A DNA stretch of 43,382 nucleotides from Prosthecobacter gellanilyticus (GCF_007992435.1 NZ_BKAG01000058.1:1-43382); one strand, 5' to 3'. Counted from the first letter of the stretch, positions 1 to 9,015 are shown. The notes: generated by a model from the letters alone, not told the origin. Translations and numbers: made by a program.

Positions 1-1
1 T

Positions 2-376
2 GCGGGCTGGCTGGTTCTTTTCGTGATCGCGGCTCTTCACGGCGAGCTTTGGTTCACCGCGTTCCATGCAGCGCAGGATCTAACTCAAGTGGGCTTTGCC
101 ACGCTCGGCATTCTGGGTGGCTTTTGCATCTGGCTTCCTGCGGCCATCTGGTGGGGCACCCATCGACACCTGTTTGGCAGGAAGAATGCCTCCCATGATC
201 CGACGGACACAAACCAGGATCACTCTTCCACCGGCACAGCCTTCACGGGTGGGCTTCCGACCGGTGGCGTTCCGACAGGTGGTGAGGCTGAGACCGGTTC
301 TACCGTGGATCCTGCCTTGGGCACGGAGCTCAACGCGGTGCCGACGATCAAAGAGGAGACTCCGCGTCCCCACTGA
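2..376 (+). CDS. C-terminal part of a membrane protein (5' end outside window)
   Basis: The reading frame is open from the first bases of the window and ends at 376, so only the C-terminal end is seen. It begins with two hydrophobic segments (about residues 1-21 and 31-52 of the visible part) that look like transmembrane helices, with several tryptophans at the membrane edges. A basic stretch (THRHLFGRK) follows, then a hydrophilic tail rich in Thr, Gly and Pro. The tail contains a threefold 15-base tandem repeat coding for TGG-x-P units. The tail overlaps the 3' end of the convergent gene at 220-1392 by 157 bases, which is unusual. No family was recognised. The membrane segments make it a credible gene, but the length and function cannot be judged from the fragment. 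Confidence 0.55.
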   Translation, partial: AGWLVLFVIAALHGELWFTAFHAAQDLTQVGFATLGILGGFCIWLPAAIWWGTHRHLFGRKNASHDPTDTNQDHSSTGTAFTGGLPTGGVPTGGEAETGSTVDPALGTELNAVPTIKEETPRPH

Positions 377-1392
377 TAACCGAAGCCAAAGGGCAGGTCG
401 CCGGCCTTGTGATGCGCGAAGGCATCGCGAAGATCCGGCTGGTCATGCTTGGCGAATAGTTCGATAGGCCCGGGGTAGTTGCCATAGAGGCCCATGATCC
501 ATTCATTGCCATTGAAGAAGCGCAGGGGAATGCCGCTGTCATCCTGAACGACGTTGCGTGTGTTGGTGAGCAGGAAATCACGGACGGTGGTGAACTCGCT
601 CATGTGCATGAGGTAAGAGGCTGCCTTTGTGAAGCCATTGCCACGGCCCTGCTTCTTGCAGAAGGCGATGAAGCCCGGATTGCTCTTGATGCCCCAGTTC
701 GAGAGATCGCTAGTGAAGTAGTACAACGTCTGTGTGCGGCCCGTGGTGCCCTGGAAGACAATCTTCACGCCCGGTGTCTTGGACTTGTCTGTGGTGAGGT
801 CACCACTGCTGCTGAGTTTCACCATCTCGACGCTGCTAATTTGGCAGCCAGAGCGTGCCAGGAAGACCATGATGACCGGCAGCGTACCGCTGAGCTGCGT
901 GGCATTCAGATCATTCTTCATGTCAGCCGTGATGAAGAAGCTGAAGCTCAGGATGGCATTCAGGGACTTGCGCAGGTTTGCGAGCGCTGCGGCGCGCACC
1001 GCTGGATCCAGGGCCTCGATCTGAGGAAGGTTTCCCACCGGCTCGCGTGCGCACAAAATGTAGGTGCTGGCATTCGGAAAGAACGCGTGCGCATACAGCA
1101 TGTCAGGTCCGCTGAAAGGATAAAAGAGCGGGCTTGGGTCCGAGTAGACGAAGTTCAGGTTCGCGGGCATCCAGGTGCGGATGGGGCCGAGCTGGCGATC
1201 CTCCACGTCCACCCAGGCGCGCTGAAACTCCGAGGCATGCTGCTGCCAGGCTCCTTCCCGCGCCCAGGGTTCGAGCGTGGAGCCATCGATGTTCAGCCCT
1301 GCCAGATAGCGTGCCTCATCATTCGGCGATCCTGCCAGCGCCGTGACGGCGCTGAGAGACCAGAGGCAGAAAAGAGAGAGAAGGTTTTTCAT
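220..1392 (-). CDS. Secreted hypothetical protein
   Basis: A 390-residue protein with a clear Sec signal peptide (MKNLLSLFCLWSLSAVTALA) and no recognised catalytic motif. The mature part is a mixed-composition soluble domain of about 320 residues. The last 35 residues are a low-complexity Pro/Val/Ser tail with repeated PPVG units. It lies 3 bases downstream of the enolase-superfamily gene on the same strand, so the two are almost certainly co-transcribed. The tail is encoded by DNA that is also the 3' end of a membrane protein gene on the other strand. A periplasmic or exported role is inferred from the signal peptide only. Confidence 0.75.
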   Translation of the reverse strand: MKNLLSLFCLWSLSAVTALAGSPNDEARYLAGLNIDGSTLEPWAREGAWQQHASEFQRAWVDVEDRQLGPIRTWMPANLNFVYSDPSPLFYPFSGPDMLYAHAFFPNASTYILCAREPVGNLPQIEALDPAVRAAALANLRKSLNAILSFSFFITADMKNDLNATQLSGTLPVIMVFLARSGCQISSVEMVKLSSSGDLTTDKSKTPGVKIVFQGTTGRTQTLYYFTSDLSNWGIKSNPGFIAFCKKQGRGNGFTKAASYLMHMSEFTTVRDFLLTNTRNVVQDDSGIPLRFFNGNEWIMGLYGNYPGPIELFAKHDQPDLRDAFAHHKAGDLPFGFGYQWGRGVSSLIVGTALSSVPKAGSTVEPVSASPPVGTPPVGSPPVKAVPVEE

Positions 1393-1395
1393 GGC

Positions 1396-2781
1396 TTACG
1401 AGGGTTCAGGAAGTTTACGTCCAATCTCATCAATGCGGTAACCAAAGCCACTCCCCTTGAGTGTGCTCAGGTCCACCACACCACCACGACGGCGATACAG
1501 CCCGGGGTGAATGCGCTCCTCGATGACGGAGGCATCCGGATAAAACTGCATCGCATTGCACTCCACTCCCTGGATGGTCCCCGCGTGCGCAGCGAGACGC
1601 ACATGCGGGATGATGGCCAGCATGGGGTTCGTGAGGTCCTGCACCATCAGCGGCATGCCGTGCGCCTTGGCCCAGCAGAGGCTGAGCAGCGCGCCGGTCT
1701 GAGTCTTGCAGGTCTTCAGCGCCACACCGCTCCAGCCGAGACGACGTCCGAGACGAACGAACTCCCAGTCATGCGCGCTTTCATCCAGGAACAGCGGTTT
1801 GCGTGCGGAGACACTGCGCACATCGATCTGATGTGCTTCCAGATCATACGGGAAGGGCTGCTCCACATACAGCGTGCGCGCATAGATCTCCGGTTCATCG
1901 GCAAGCAGGCGGTCCGTGATCGCATTCACATATTCCGGATCCTTCACCGTGCAGTTGAAGTCGGCGCTCAGCCAGCGCACACCATTGGTTAGGCCGATGC
2001 GGCCCACACGCACCATGCGCTCATAGTCCCAGGCGGCATCCGTGCCGCGCAGCTTGATTTTCAGGCACGTCAGGCCGTCACGCTGAATCCAGTCCGCTAG
2101 CAGCAGGGGATGCTCGTCCTTCGGCTCGCTGCCGGTGAGATCACAGGCTTCCAATGCATCCACACCACCCACGAGATGCCAGACGGGGAGCTGCTTCGGA
2201 GCTTCGCGCACCAAATAGTCCTGCGGATAGCGGCCGCGGAAATCAATGCCGCTGCCTTCCTCGGCGTGGATGAAGGCGCTGAGGTCACGCGACATGAAGT
2301 CAGGCCCATACGTGTCATACACATCCTTGTTCAGCAGGTGACCAAAGGCATCATGAATGGCGATGTCAAAGGCGCTGAAGGCCACGAGCGAACCGAGGTA
2401 AGGCATCTCCGGCCCTCCCGCTTCCGTATTCGCGGCTTTCAAGGTCGCGGCCAGAGGGCCATGAATGAAATCAGCCCCAATTTCCATGGGGTGGCCTTCC
2501 AGCCCGCTGCTCACGAGTTCCTGGGCGAGGCGCCTGGAGAACTCCTCCATGCGGCGCAGGCGATCCGACACAGCCAGGGTGCTCGGCCAGACCCAGGAGA
2601 CACTGAGCGGGGTCTCGCCCCAGCCTTCGGCGCTCTTGCCACCACGATCAGTGACGGCGACCTTCACGCGCAGGCATGAAACACTGGTCACGGTCTCCGG
2701 CCCGAACTTGAGCGGCACGCGCATGGTCACCGGCAGGAAGTAAACGGAAGCGGCGGTGACTCGGATGTCGGTAGGTTTCAT
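1396..2781 (-). CDS. Enolase-superfamily protein, mandelate racemase/muconate lactonizing type
   Basis: A 461-residue cytoplasmic protein with the ordered catalytic signature of the MR/MLE branch of the enolase superfamily. These are a KxK motif (K241, K243 in LKIKL), metal ligands D274 (SADFN), E307 (VEQP) and D333 (LDES), and a lysine in the seventh/eighth strand region (K356 or K359 in ALKTCKT). Such enzymes abstract a proton alpha to a carboxylate with Mg2+. Lysines on both sides are typical of the muconate-cycloisomerase, dipeptide-epimerase and o-succinylbenzoate synthase subgroup. It is longer than the usual 350-400 residues, with an enlarged capping region around residues 150-225. The substrate cannot be read from the sequence. 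It is the first gene of a two-gene operon with the secreted protein at 220-1392. Its promoter should lie in the 135-base divergent gap before 2917. Confidence 0.85.
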   Translation of the reverse strand: MKPTDIRVTAASVYFLPVTMRVPLKFGPETVTSVSCLRVKVAVTDRGGKSAEGWGETPLSVSWVWPSTLAVSDRLRRMEEFSRRLAQELVSSGLEGHPMEIGADFIHGPLAATLKAANTEAGGPEMPYLGSLVAFSAFDIAIHDAFGHLLNKDVYDTYGPDFMSRDLSAFIHAEEGSGIDFRGRYPQDYLVREAPKQLPVWHLVGGVDALEACDLTGSEPKDEHPLLLADWIQRDGLTCLKIKLRGTDAAWDYERMVRVGRIGLTNGVRWLSADFNCTVKDPEYVNAITDRLLADEPEIYARTLYVEQPFPYDLEAHQIDVRSVSARKPLFLDESAHDWEFVRLGRRLGWSGVALKTCKTQTGALLSLCWAKAHGMPLMVQDLTNPMLAIIPHVRLAAHAGTIQGVECNAMQFYPDASVIEERIHPGLYRRRGGVVDLSTLKGSGFGYRIDEIGRKLPEPS

Positions 2782-2916
2782 GTCTGGTTAGGTTATAAAA
2801 TTTGGATCAGGTGGACTGGCTAGAGGCAAAAATGAGAGGGTCAGTGTGGCAAGAATCCCGCTGCTGCCAAATCGTGACTCGACTCATGATCATGAATCGC
2901 TAAGCATTCTCCCCCG

Positions 2917-4272
2917 ATGGTTCCGAAATCTACATGGTTTCAAAGATTCCTCCACGAACTGATGCCCGTGATCTACGGCATCGTCGCGGCGGTGATTGCT
3001 ATCGGTGGATTGGTGGTGGCCATTTTGATCTATGAACATCGTCCTGCGGAGGCGAGCCCGCCGAAGCAGCTCCAAGCTCCGATGCTCAGTGCTTCCAGGC
3101 AGCCATCCGTGGCACCCAAGAGCCTTTTGTCTCCTCCGGAAACGATCCGCCCGGCATTGCCTGCGAATCAGGAACTGCCTCCGGCTCGTGAGGTCGCACC
3201 AGCACCAGCACCCGTGCCGGCACCCGTGGAGCCCATGAAGGTCCTGCCAGCACCTCCGCCTCCCCCACCTTCTCCACCTGTTATCACGAAGGCACCATCG
3301 GTCCCGAAGATCGAGTGGACGTGGACACCGTTGAAGGATGACGTCACCACCCTCTTCCATAACGTGATCCCGGATCTCGGAGGCCTGCCACTCCTGCAGT
3401 ATGCGGTGATGCTCGATGACGCGGAGTGGATCGGCGAACTGCTCTCCCGCGGTGCGGATCCGAATGAGCAGACCCCTGCTGGTGATACCATGCTGTGTCA
3501 TGCCGTGCGTCTTTCGGCCACGAACAGCGTGCGTGCTTTGGTGCACGGAGGTGCAGACGTCACTAAATACGGTCTCGAGAACCAGCTTCCCCTGGCGCTG
3601 GCTTCACTGCGCCGTGGCACGGATATTTATCGGGCTTTGCTCACCGCAGGCGCAGATGCGAATACTCGCTTCATTGCCCCGGTGAGCAAGGAACTGCTGG
3701 ATCGTGTGACCATCAAGGATTTGAAGAATGCGCTCTCGGATGATCGCGGTGTGACACCGCTGATTGCCTGCGCGGCGCGTGGTGATGTGGAAGGCGCGGC
3801 GGAGTTGCTGCGCTGGGGTGCCAAGCCGGATCGCTGCACCACGAGGTATCATCGTTACCCCATCAACTTTGCGGCGACTCAGGGGTATCTTTTCCTCATG
3901 CGCATCATCCTTGGTCGTCAGCCCGAGTCGGAGCCGCAAATTCTGGTGACCATTGATCTCAGCCGCCAGCGTGCCTGGGTGACCAAGGAAGGCCAGATCA
4001 TCGACACCTGTTCCGTCTCCACCGGACGTGAGGGTTATAACACACCTGCCGGACGCTACGTCATCACGGACAAACATCGGTCATGGACCTCCACGCTGTA
4101 TCACGTGGCCATGCCCTACTTCATGCGTCTGAACTGCAGCGCCATCGGCCTGCACAGCGGCTACGTCACGGGCCGTCCGGCCTCTCACGGCTGCATCCGC
4201 CTGCCTTATGACAAGGCGAAGAAGTTCTTCGGCCTCTGCAATGTGGGCGATGAGGTGCAGATCGTGTATTGA
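2917..4272 (+). CDS. Membrane-anchored ankyrin-repeat L,D-transpeptidase (YkuD)
   Basis: A 451-residue protein. Residues 16-39 form an N-terminal membrane anchor. Residues 41-125 are a proline/alanine-rich linker likely to span periplasmic space. Residues about 140-330 contain ankyrin-like repeats (for example LLSRGADPNEQTPAGDTML, LLTAGADANTRF, LLRWGAKPDRC). Residues about 335-451 are a YkuD L,D-transpeptidase domain. The catalytic signature SHGCIR is intact with Cys426, and the upstream His of GLHSGY is present. The family makes 3-3 crosslinks in peptidoglycan or attaches proteins to it. Joining ankyrin repeats to YkuD is uncommon and suggests protein-guided placement of the enzyme. The gene converges on the ECF sigma factor gene with only 5 bases between stop codons. 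Confidence 0.88.
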   Translation: MVPKSTWFQRFLHELMPVIYGIVAAVIAIGGLVVAILIYEHRPAEASPPKQLQAPMLSASRQPSVAPKSLLSPPETIRPALPANQELPPAREVAPAPAPVPAPVEPMKVLPAPPPPPPSPPVITKAPSVPKIEWTWTPLKDDVTTLFHNVIPDLGGLPLLQYAVMLDDAEWIGELLSRGADPNEQTPAGDTMLCHAVRLSATNSVRALVHGGADVTKYGLENQLPLALASLRRGTDIYRALLTAGADANTRFIAPVSKELLDRVTIKDLKNALSDDRGVTPLIACAARGDVEGAAELLRWGAKPDRCTTRYHRYPINFAATQGYLFLMRIILGRQPESEPQILVTIDLSRQRAWVTKEGQIIDTCSVSTGREGYNTPAGRYVITDKHRSWTSTLYHVAMPYFMRLNCSAIGLHSGYVTGRPASHGCIRLPYDKAKKFFGLCNVGDEVQIVY

Positions 4273-4277
4273 TCCGA

Positions 4278-4943
4278 TCAGAGCATCGTGCCTTCGAGTC
4301 CCTGGACCTCTTTCTTTACCAGGGCACCGACACGATGCTTGGCCAGATAGACCTGGGCGGCATTGATGCCCAGTGCCTCGCTGGTCTTCTTCACGCCCCA
4401 GCCCTTCATCACGTAGCAGTCGAAAATCTGAAACTGTCTCGGCGAGACCTTGGCTTTCACTCGCTCGATGGCGGCGGAGGTGATGTTGTCCCGCCATTCC
4501 TTGTCCCAAATGCTTTCCAGGAGGTTGTCCTTCTCGTTCGACAGGCGCTCCAGGGCCAGATTGCTCGTCTCCTCGCTCTCCGAATTGCCTTGGTCGGCCA
4601 GGGAGGGCTGGCGCTTGCGGGCGCGGAACACATCCAGCACACGCCAGCGGGTCATCTGCAGCAGCCAGGCTTTGAAAGAACCGGCGCGGGGATCATATTG
4701 ACCCTTCTGCACCTGCCGGGCGATGGCGATGATGGTCTCCTGAATCACATCAAAGGCCTCCTCACGGGTCAGGCCGGCTTTGGTGGCCACCGAGTAGATC
4801 AGGCGCCAGTAGGTCTGGTAGAACTCATTCCACGTTCGCTGATCTTCCCAGTTGTTGAGACGTTCGATGAGAGACTTGCGGGTTTTTTCCCACAGGCCTT
4901 TCTCTTTTTTAACTTCTTCTGGGATTTCCGGCGTCTCCTCCAT
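4278..4943 (-). CDS. ECF-type RNA polymerase sigma factor
   Basis: A 221-residue sigma-70 family protein of the extracytoplasmic-function group. Region 2 covers roughly residues 35-110, with the core-binding and -10 recognition stretch around EAFDVIQETIIAIARQV and FKAWLLQMTRWRVLDVFR. Region 4 covers about 160-215, with a helix-turn-helix around GVKKTSEALGINAAQVYLAK. It begins with a highly charged N-terminus (MEETPEIPEEVKKEKG). No anti-sigma gene lies beside it. It is divergent from the sulfatase gene at 5128, with 184 bases between starts, so it might control its own promoter or that gene; this is inference only. The target regulon is unknown. Confidence 0.88.
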   Translation of the reverse strand: MEETPEIPEEVKKEKGLWEKTRKSLIERLNNWEDQRTWNEFYQTYWRLIYSVATKAGLTREEAFDVIQETIIAIARQVQKGQYDPRAGSFKAWLLQMTRWRVLDVFRARKRQPSLADQGNSESEETSNLALERLSNEKDNLLESIWDKEWRDNITSAAIERVKAKVSPRQFQIFDCYVMKGWGVKKTSEALGINAAQVYLAKHRVGALVKKEVQGLEGTML

Positions 4944-5127
4944 TAGCTTCTGATTCTCTGCGGTTCGTGCCCGGTGTCAAACCTCGTGTCACCCTGAGAG
5001 CGGCCCGCCATGAAAAAATCTTTCTTTCGGCAATCTCCAGCTACCCGGTCGGGTGGGTCAAAGACTGTGCAGTCTATGCCATCAGACTCGTGCAAGGCTG
5101 CCGGGCTTTCGTCGTTCATGGGGGCTC

Positions 5128-6573
5128 ATGAAACTCTCGCGCCTTCTCTTTTCCCTGCTGCTCGCCCTGAGCGGCCTGACCCTCCAGGCGGCGGACAAGC
5201 CGGACGTACTCTTCATCGCGGTGGATGACCTCAATGACTGGACCTCCTACCTGGGCGGGCATCCGCAGACGAAGACGCCTAACATTGACCGCCTGGTGGC
5301 TCGCGGCACGGCCTTTACGAACTCCCACTGTGCGGCCCCGGCCTGCAACCCCTCTCGAGCCGCATTGATGAGCGGTCTGCGCCCCTGGACGACCGGCATC
5401 TACACGAATGGCGACCCTGCTGCGGGCGTGCTGAAGGATGTGAACACGATCAACCGGCACTTCCTGGCCAGTGGCTACAACACCCTCGGCGGCGGCAAGA
5501 TCTACCACAACATCAATGCCGAAGGCCGCAAGGACACCTGGACGGAGTGGGCGGGCCTCTTCCCCAGCATCGCCGAGCATGAGGAGAACATGAACGGCCT
5601 CAAGGGTGGTCATTTCGACTGGGGCGCTGTGGATGGAAAGCCCTCTGACATGGGTGACTACAAGCTCACGGACTGGGCCATCAACCACCTCAAGACAGCG
5701 CCTGCAGACAAGCCGCTTTTCCTCGCTGTTGGTTATGTCAAACCGCACCTGCCCTGGTATGTCCCGCGTGAGTATTTCGACCGCTTCCCGCTCGATTCCA
5801 TCCAGCTGCCCACCGTGAAGGAAGATGACCTGGCAGACATTCCTAAAGCGGGCGTTAAGATGGCAGGTCCTGAAGGGGATCACGCCAAGGTGCTGAAGTC
5901 AGATCAGTGGAAGAAAGCGGTGCAGGCCTATCTGGCCACCATCTCCTTTCTCGATGATCAGGTGGGCCGTCTGCTCGATGGTCTGGATGCCAGCCCGCGC
6001 AAGGACAAGACCATCATCGTCTGGTGGACGGATCACGGCTGGGCGCTCGGCGAGAAGCAGCACTGGCGCAAGTTTGCGCTTTGGGAGGAAACCACCCGAA
6101 CCAGTTTTGCTATCACGGCACCAGGCATCACCAAGCCCGGCACATCCTGCACCGCCTCTGTGGACTACACGAACATCTACCCGACGCTCTGCGAGCTCAC
6201 CGGCCTGCCATTGCCAGAGCATGTGAAAGGCCCCAGCCTCGTGCCGCTTCTCAAAGATCCGAAAGCTGCTTGGGACCACGTGGCTGTGTGCTCGCATGGC
6301 AAGGGCAATCACGCTGCTCGTGACAGCCAGTGGCGCTACATCCGCTATGCGGATGGCAGCGAGGAACTCTACGATCACAGCAAGGATCCGTATGAGTGGA
6401 CAAACCTCGCCAGCGACGCTGCCAGCAGCGAGGTCAAGACACGCCTCGCCGCTGTGTTCCCAAAAGAGGAAGCTAGGCCCACCTCCGGCGGCAAAGGTGG
6501 CAACGGCGATGGCGGTGAAAAGAAGCCCGCCAAGGGCAAAGGGAAGGGGAAGAACGCGAAGAATGCAGAGTGA
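5128..6573 (+). CDS. Secreted sulfatase (iduronate-2-sulfatase-like)
   Basis: A 481-residue type I sulfatase of the alkaline phosphatase superfamily. The start at 5128 is chosen because it opens directly into a signal peptide (about residues 1-21, LLFSLLLALSGLTLQA); the longer frame upstream adds an unlikely 25-residue leader. Metal-binding aspartates sit in AVDDLND (D33, D34). The formylglycine motif is C73-N-P-S-R, followed by the conserved SGLRP. WWTDHGWALGEKQHW carries the late metal ligands. The enzyme should hydrolyse sulfate esters, perhaps on sulfated polysaccharides, in the periplasm or outside. The last 35 residues form a Lys/Gly-rich tail (KGKGKGKNAKNAE) that is not part of the fold. 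Maturation needs a formylglycine-generating enzyme or anSME, and none is encoded in this window. Confidence 0.92.
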   Translation: MKLSRLLFSLLLALSGLTLQAADKPDVLFIAVDDLNDWTSYLGGHPQTKTPNIDRLVARGTAFTNSHCAAPACNPSRAALMSGLRPWTTGIYTNGDPAAGVLKDVNTINRHFLASGYNTLGGGKIYHNINAEGRKDTWTEWAGLFPSIAEHEENMNGLKGGHFDWGAVDGKPSDMGDYKLTDWAINHLKTAPADKPLFLAVGYVKPHLPWYVPREYFDRFPLDSIQLPTVKEDDLADIPKAGVKMAGPEGDHAKVLKSDQWKKAVQAYLATISFLDDQVGRLLDGLDASPRKDKTIIVWWTDHGWALGEKQHWRKFALWEETTRTSFAITAPGITKPGTSCTASVDYTNIYPTLCELTGLPLPEHVKGPSLVPLLKDPKAAWDHVAVCSHGKGNHAARDSQWRYIRYADGSEELYDHSKDPYEWTNLASDAASSEVKTRLAAVFPKEEARPTSGGKGGNGDGGEKKPAKGKGKGKNAKNAE

Positions 6574-6645
6574 CGGCACACGTGAAAGGCCGCGTGCTGG
6601 CCCAAGCCGCAGCGGCCTAACATGCGTTGCGTTGGGTGGGCGCGG

Positions 6646-7101
6646 TTACTTCAGGAAGCTCTTCAGCATCCATACGGTCTTCTGATGCAGGGTGACACGG
6701 TTGATCATGAGATCCTCCGTCTCGGCATCATCGGTGTTACCGGCGAGGTCACGGCATTTGACCGCGTCTGAAAGCAGCTTCTCATTAGCCTTGATCAGCT
6801 TTTTCACATAGTCCTCCTGCGAGAGCGGCGAGACAAACTCCTCCATCTGGGCCACTTCAGCCAGCCTGCTCAGGCCGCCAATGGCATACGCATTCAGGGC
6901 ACGCACACGCTCGGCGATCTCATCGACGGCTGTGAACAGCTCCTCATACTGCGTCTGAAAGGCTGTGTGCAGCGCGAAGAAGCCCTGACCTTCGACATTC
7001 CAATGCGCAAGATGGGTTAGTGACAGCAAGGCATAGGAATCGGCGAGAACCTGATTCAGGCTGTCTGTCAATTCAGTGGGGTGGGTGGAGTCCTTTTTCA
7101 T
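6646..7101 (-). CDS. dps: Dps-family ferritin-like protein
   Basis: A 151-residue protein of typical Dps length. The ferroxidase residues follow the Dps spacing exactly: H33 (in AHWNVEG), H45, D60 and E64. In known Dps proteins these lie at the interface of subunit pairs and oxidise Fe2+ with hydrogen peroxide. The dodecamer stores iron and protects DNA from oxidative stress. The N-terminus is short (MKKDSTHPTE), so direct DNA binding through a long basic tail is not evident. The gene converges on the sulfatase gene and appears monocistronic. No Fur or OxyR box was identified. Confidence 0.92.
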   Translation of the reverse strand: MKKDSTHPTELTDSLNQVLADSYALLSLTHLAHWNVEGQGFFALHTAFQTQYEELFTAVDEIAERVRALNAYAIGGLSRLAEVAQMEEFVSPLSQEDYVKKLIKANEKLLSDAVKCRDLAGNTDDAETEDLMINRVTLHQKTVWMLKSFLK

Positions 7102-7192
7102 ACCCGGTTATACGGATTGGCCGCCTTCAATGGATGGATCGCCAGCGAGCGACGTCTCAGCCACCTCTCGTTCATGGGATCAGGTGACGGCC

Positions 7193-7969
7193 TTATTTCC
7201 GCATCAGCTTCCTTGCCTTCGCCGCATACTTCTTCAGTCGTTCCCGCTCCTCGTTCCAGTATTCCATCTCATTCTCCGTGATGCCGATGGACATGGCGTC
7301 GAGCAGGGTGAGTAGCGTCTCAGCATTTCCTGTGACGTAACTTTGCAATGTCGCGACGAGATCAGACGACTCAGGCAAGGTGATGGAGAGATTCAAAGGC
7401 ACCGCAGCATCAAAGAAACGATGCGGATAAGTCGAGATCGGTGCGGATGGCCAGGTGAGCCTGTAAAGGCATCTGGCCAGGCTGCCATAGACATGACGAA
7501 AGGCTGATGGATGCGGCCCGGTGCCGCCTTCCTCACGACTCAGGGAGAGCATGAGCTTGCCAGCCTCGACATTGATCTTCAGCCACCATGGCTCGCCTTG
7601 CCAGACGCCGGCGCGATTGAATTTCGGACGATACTCCAGCAGCAGCATGCGTTCGAGTTCGATGGCTTCCTCAGCGGTGTCACAGGTCTTCCACTCGATG
7701 CGAAAAACACGATGCACCAAACGCAAAGTTCGTTTGGCGTTTTTTTCCGGTGTCACATGCCGGTAGCTGCCGATCCGCGAGCGCAGATCCAGTGACTGGC
7801 CGATGTAGAGCAGTTCATTCGTCTGACTGTAAAAGAAGTACACGCCAGGCACGCCCGGCAGCGCGCGAAAGAACTCATTCCCCAGCCGTGCCGAGAGAGG
7901 ATTCTCGATCCGGAAGAGTTGGGGTTGCTTGGCGCTGACTGAGGACATCCGAACGGGAAGCTGCTTCAT
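7193..7969 (-). CDS. GIY-YIG nuclease domain protein (UvrC N-terminus-like)
   Basis: A 258-residue protein with a GIY-YIG endonuclease domain at residues 40-118. The signature reads G42-V-Y44 followed by Y55-I-G57. Arginines of the second helix follow (DLRSRIGSYR). The likely metal-binding glutamate is E106, nine residues before the RPKFN motif, as in UvrC. The remaining 140 residues have no recognised domain and end in a charged helix (NEERERLKKYAAKARKLMRK). It resembles the incision domain of UvrC or Cho without the UvrC C-terminal nuclease and helix-hairpin-helix parts. A role in DNA repair or DNA end processing is therefore plausible but unproven. An internal ATG at 7948 could be the true start. 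Confidence 0.8.
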   Translation of the reverse strand: MKQLPVRMSSVSAKQPQLFRIENPLSARLGNEFFRALPGVPGVYFFYSQTNELLYIGQSLDLRSRIGSYRHVTPEKNAKRTLRLVHRVFRIEWKTCDTAEEAIELERMLLLEYRPKFNRAGVWQGEPWWLKINVEAGKLMLSLSREEGGTGPHPSAFRHVYGSLARCLYRLTWPSAPISTYPHRFFDAAVPLNLSITLPESSDLVATLQSYVTGNAETLLTLLDAMSIGITENEMEYWNEERERLKKYAAKARKLMRK

Positions 7970-8016
7970 CGCCGATGGATGTCCACTCGGGAGGTGCTGA
8001 AGTTGCTCCGCCGCGA

Positions 8017-8931
8017 TCAGGCTTTTTGCCAGAGTTTGCCGCTGGTCAGCCAGTCGTTCACGAGATCACGAAAGGCCTTCACGGCAGGGCTGAGCTCATC
8101 GGGATTCCATACCATCACCAGTGGCACGGTGTGTTCTGGAGTTACCGGAATGTACTGCAAGCCAGGAGGTATGGAGGAAGCCGCGGCCACGCTGTCCGTG
8201 GCGATGCCCACACCGGCGCCTGCTTCCACATAGGTTAGCACGGTGCCCATGAGACTCGGGTTCTGCGCGATGCGTGGCGCAAAGCCTGCGGTGCGGCAGG
8301 CGGCGAGGATCTCATCATGCAGGCCCACGCCTTCACGCCGGGCCAGCACGATCAGCGGCTCCTGCGCGAGGCTTTTCCAAGGGATGTTTTTTTTGCCGGC
8401 GAGAGGATGCCCCCCTGGCACCACGATGCCCAAAGGTTCCTGCCTGAGCAAAAGAGTGCTCAAGGCACGCTCGCCCTGGCCGGGCACGGGACGCGTGAGA
8501 GCCACGGACAGACGTCCTTTCGCCACCATCTCCCAGACACGTTCCGGGGTGCGCTCCTCAAGGTGCACAGATACTTTTGGGAAACGCTGGCGATACTCGG
8601 CCAGCAGCCGGCCGAGGAAGATCTGGGTCGGCGGGCCGATGTAGCCCAGCCTCAATTCACCCTCTTCACCTGCGGCGGTGCGCTTCACCTTGCGCAGAGA
8701 TTCATCCAGACGCTCCAGCACCACGGCGGTCTCCGCCAGAAGCACACTGCCTGCGGGTGTCAGAGACACGGTGCGGCGGCTGCGATCAATCAACTGCATG
8801 CCCATGTCCTGTTCGAGCTCCTGCACGGCCCGTGAGAGCGCGGGTTGCGCAATGCGCAGGCGACGAGCCGCTTTCGAGAAGCTCAGCTCCTCGGCCACGG
8901 CTTGAAAATAGCGCAGATGTCGCAGGTCCAT
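8017..8931 (-). CDS. LysR-type transcriptional regulator
   Basis: A 304-residue regulator. The start at 8931 is chosen because it begins with the typical MDLRHLRYFQAVAEELSF; the upstream extension of the same frame is unlike any LysR protein. The winged helix-turn-helix covers residues 1-60 (KAARRLRIAQPALSRAVQELE). A periplasmic-binding-protein-like effector domain covers about residues 90-300. LysR regulators usually act on a neighbouring divergent gene. Here the divergent neighbour is the small gene at 9016, 84 bases away, whose function is unknown. The effector is not predictable. Confidence 0.92.
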   Translation of the reverse strand: MDLRHLRYFQAVAEELSFSKAARRLRIAQPALSRAVQELEQDMGMQLIDRSRRTVSLTPAGSVLLAETAVVLERLDESLRKVKRTAAGEEGELRLGYIGPPTQIFLGRLLAEYRQRFPKVSVHLEERTPERVWEMVAKGRLSVALTRPVPGQGERALSTLLLRQEPLGIVVPGGHPLAGKKNIPWKSLAQEPLIVLARREGVGLHDEILAACRTAGFAPRIAQNPSLMGTVLTYVEAGAGVGIATDSVAAASSIPPGLQYIPVTPEHTVPLVMVWNPDELSPAVKAFRDLVNDWLTSGKLWQKA

Positions 8932-9015
8932 GAGCTGTTTTAGCCGTCGAGTGAAGGTCTGACAACTCCCGTGGTTGCCAGAGGGCACAAGTTTGATCAA
9001 AGTCGCCGTACATCC

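Noticed and set aside
604..1992. Long open frame on the plus strand (462 codons) opposite the secreted and enolase genes
   Set aside because: It is the complement of two real genes and has atypical composition with no motif. High GC gives long antisense open frames here.
2801..2822. Fourth copy of the GGAT repeat (TTGGATCAGGTGGACTGG)
   Set aside because: Only the first half matches. The second and third GGAT units at 10-base spacing are absent, so this may be chance.
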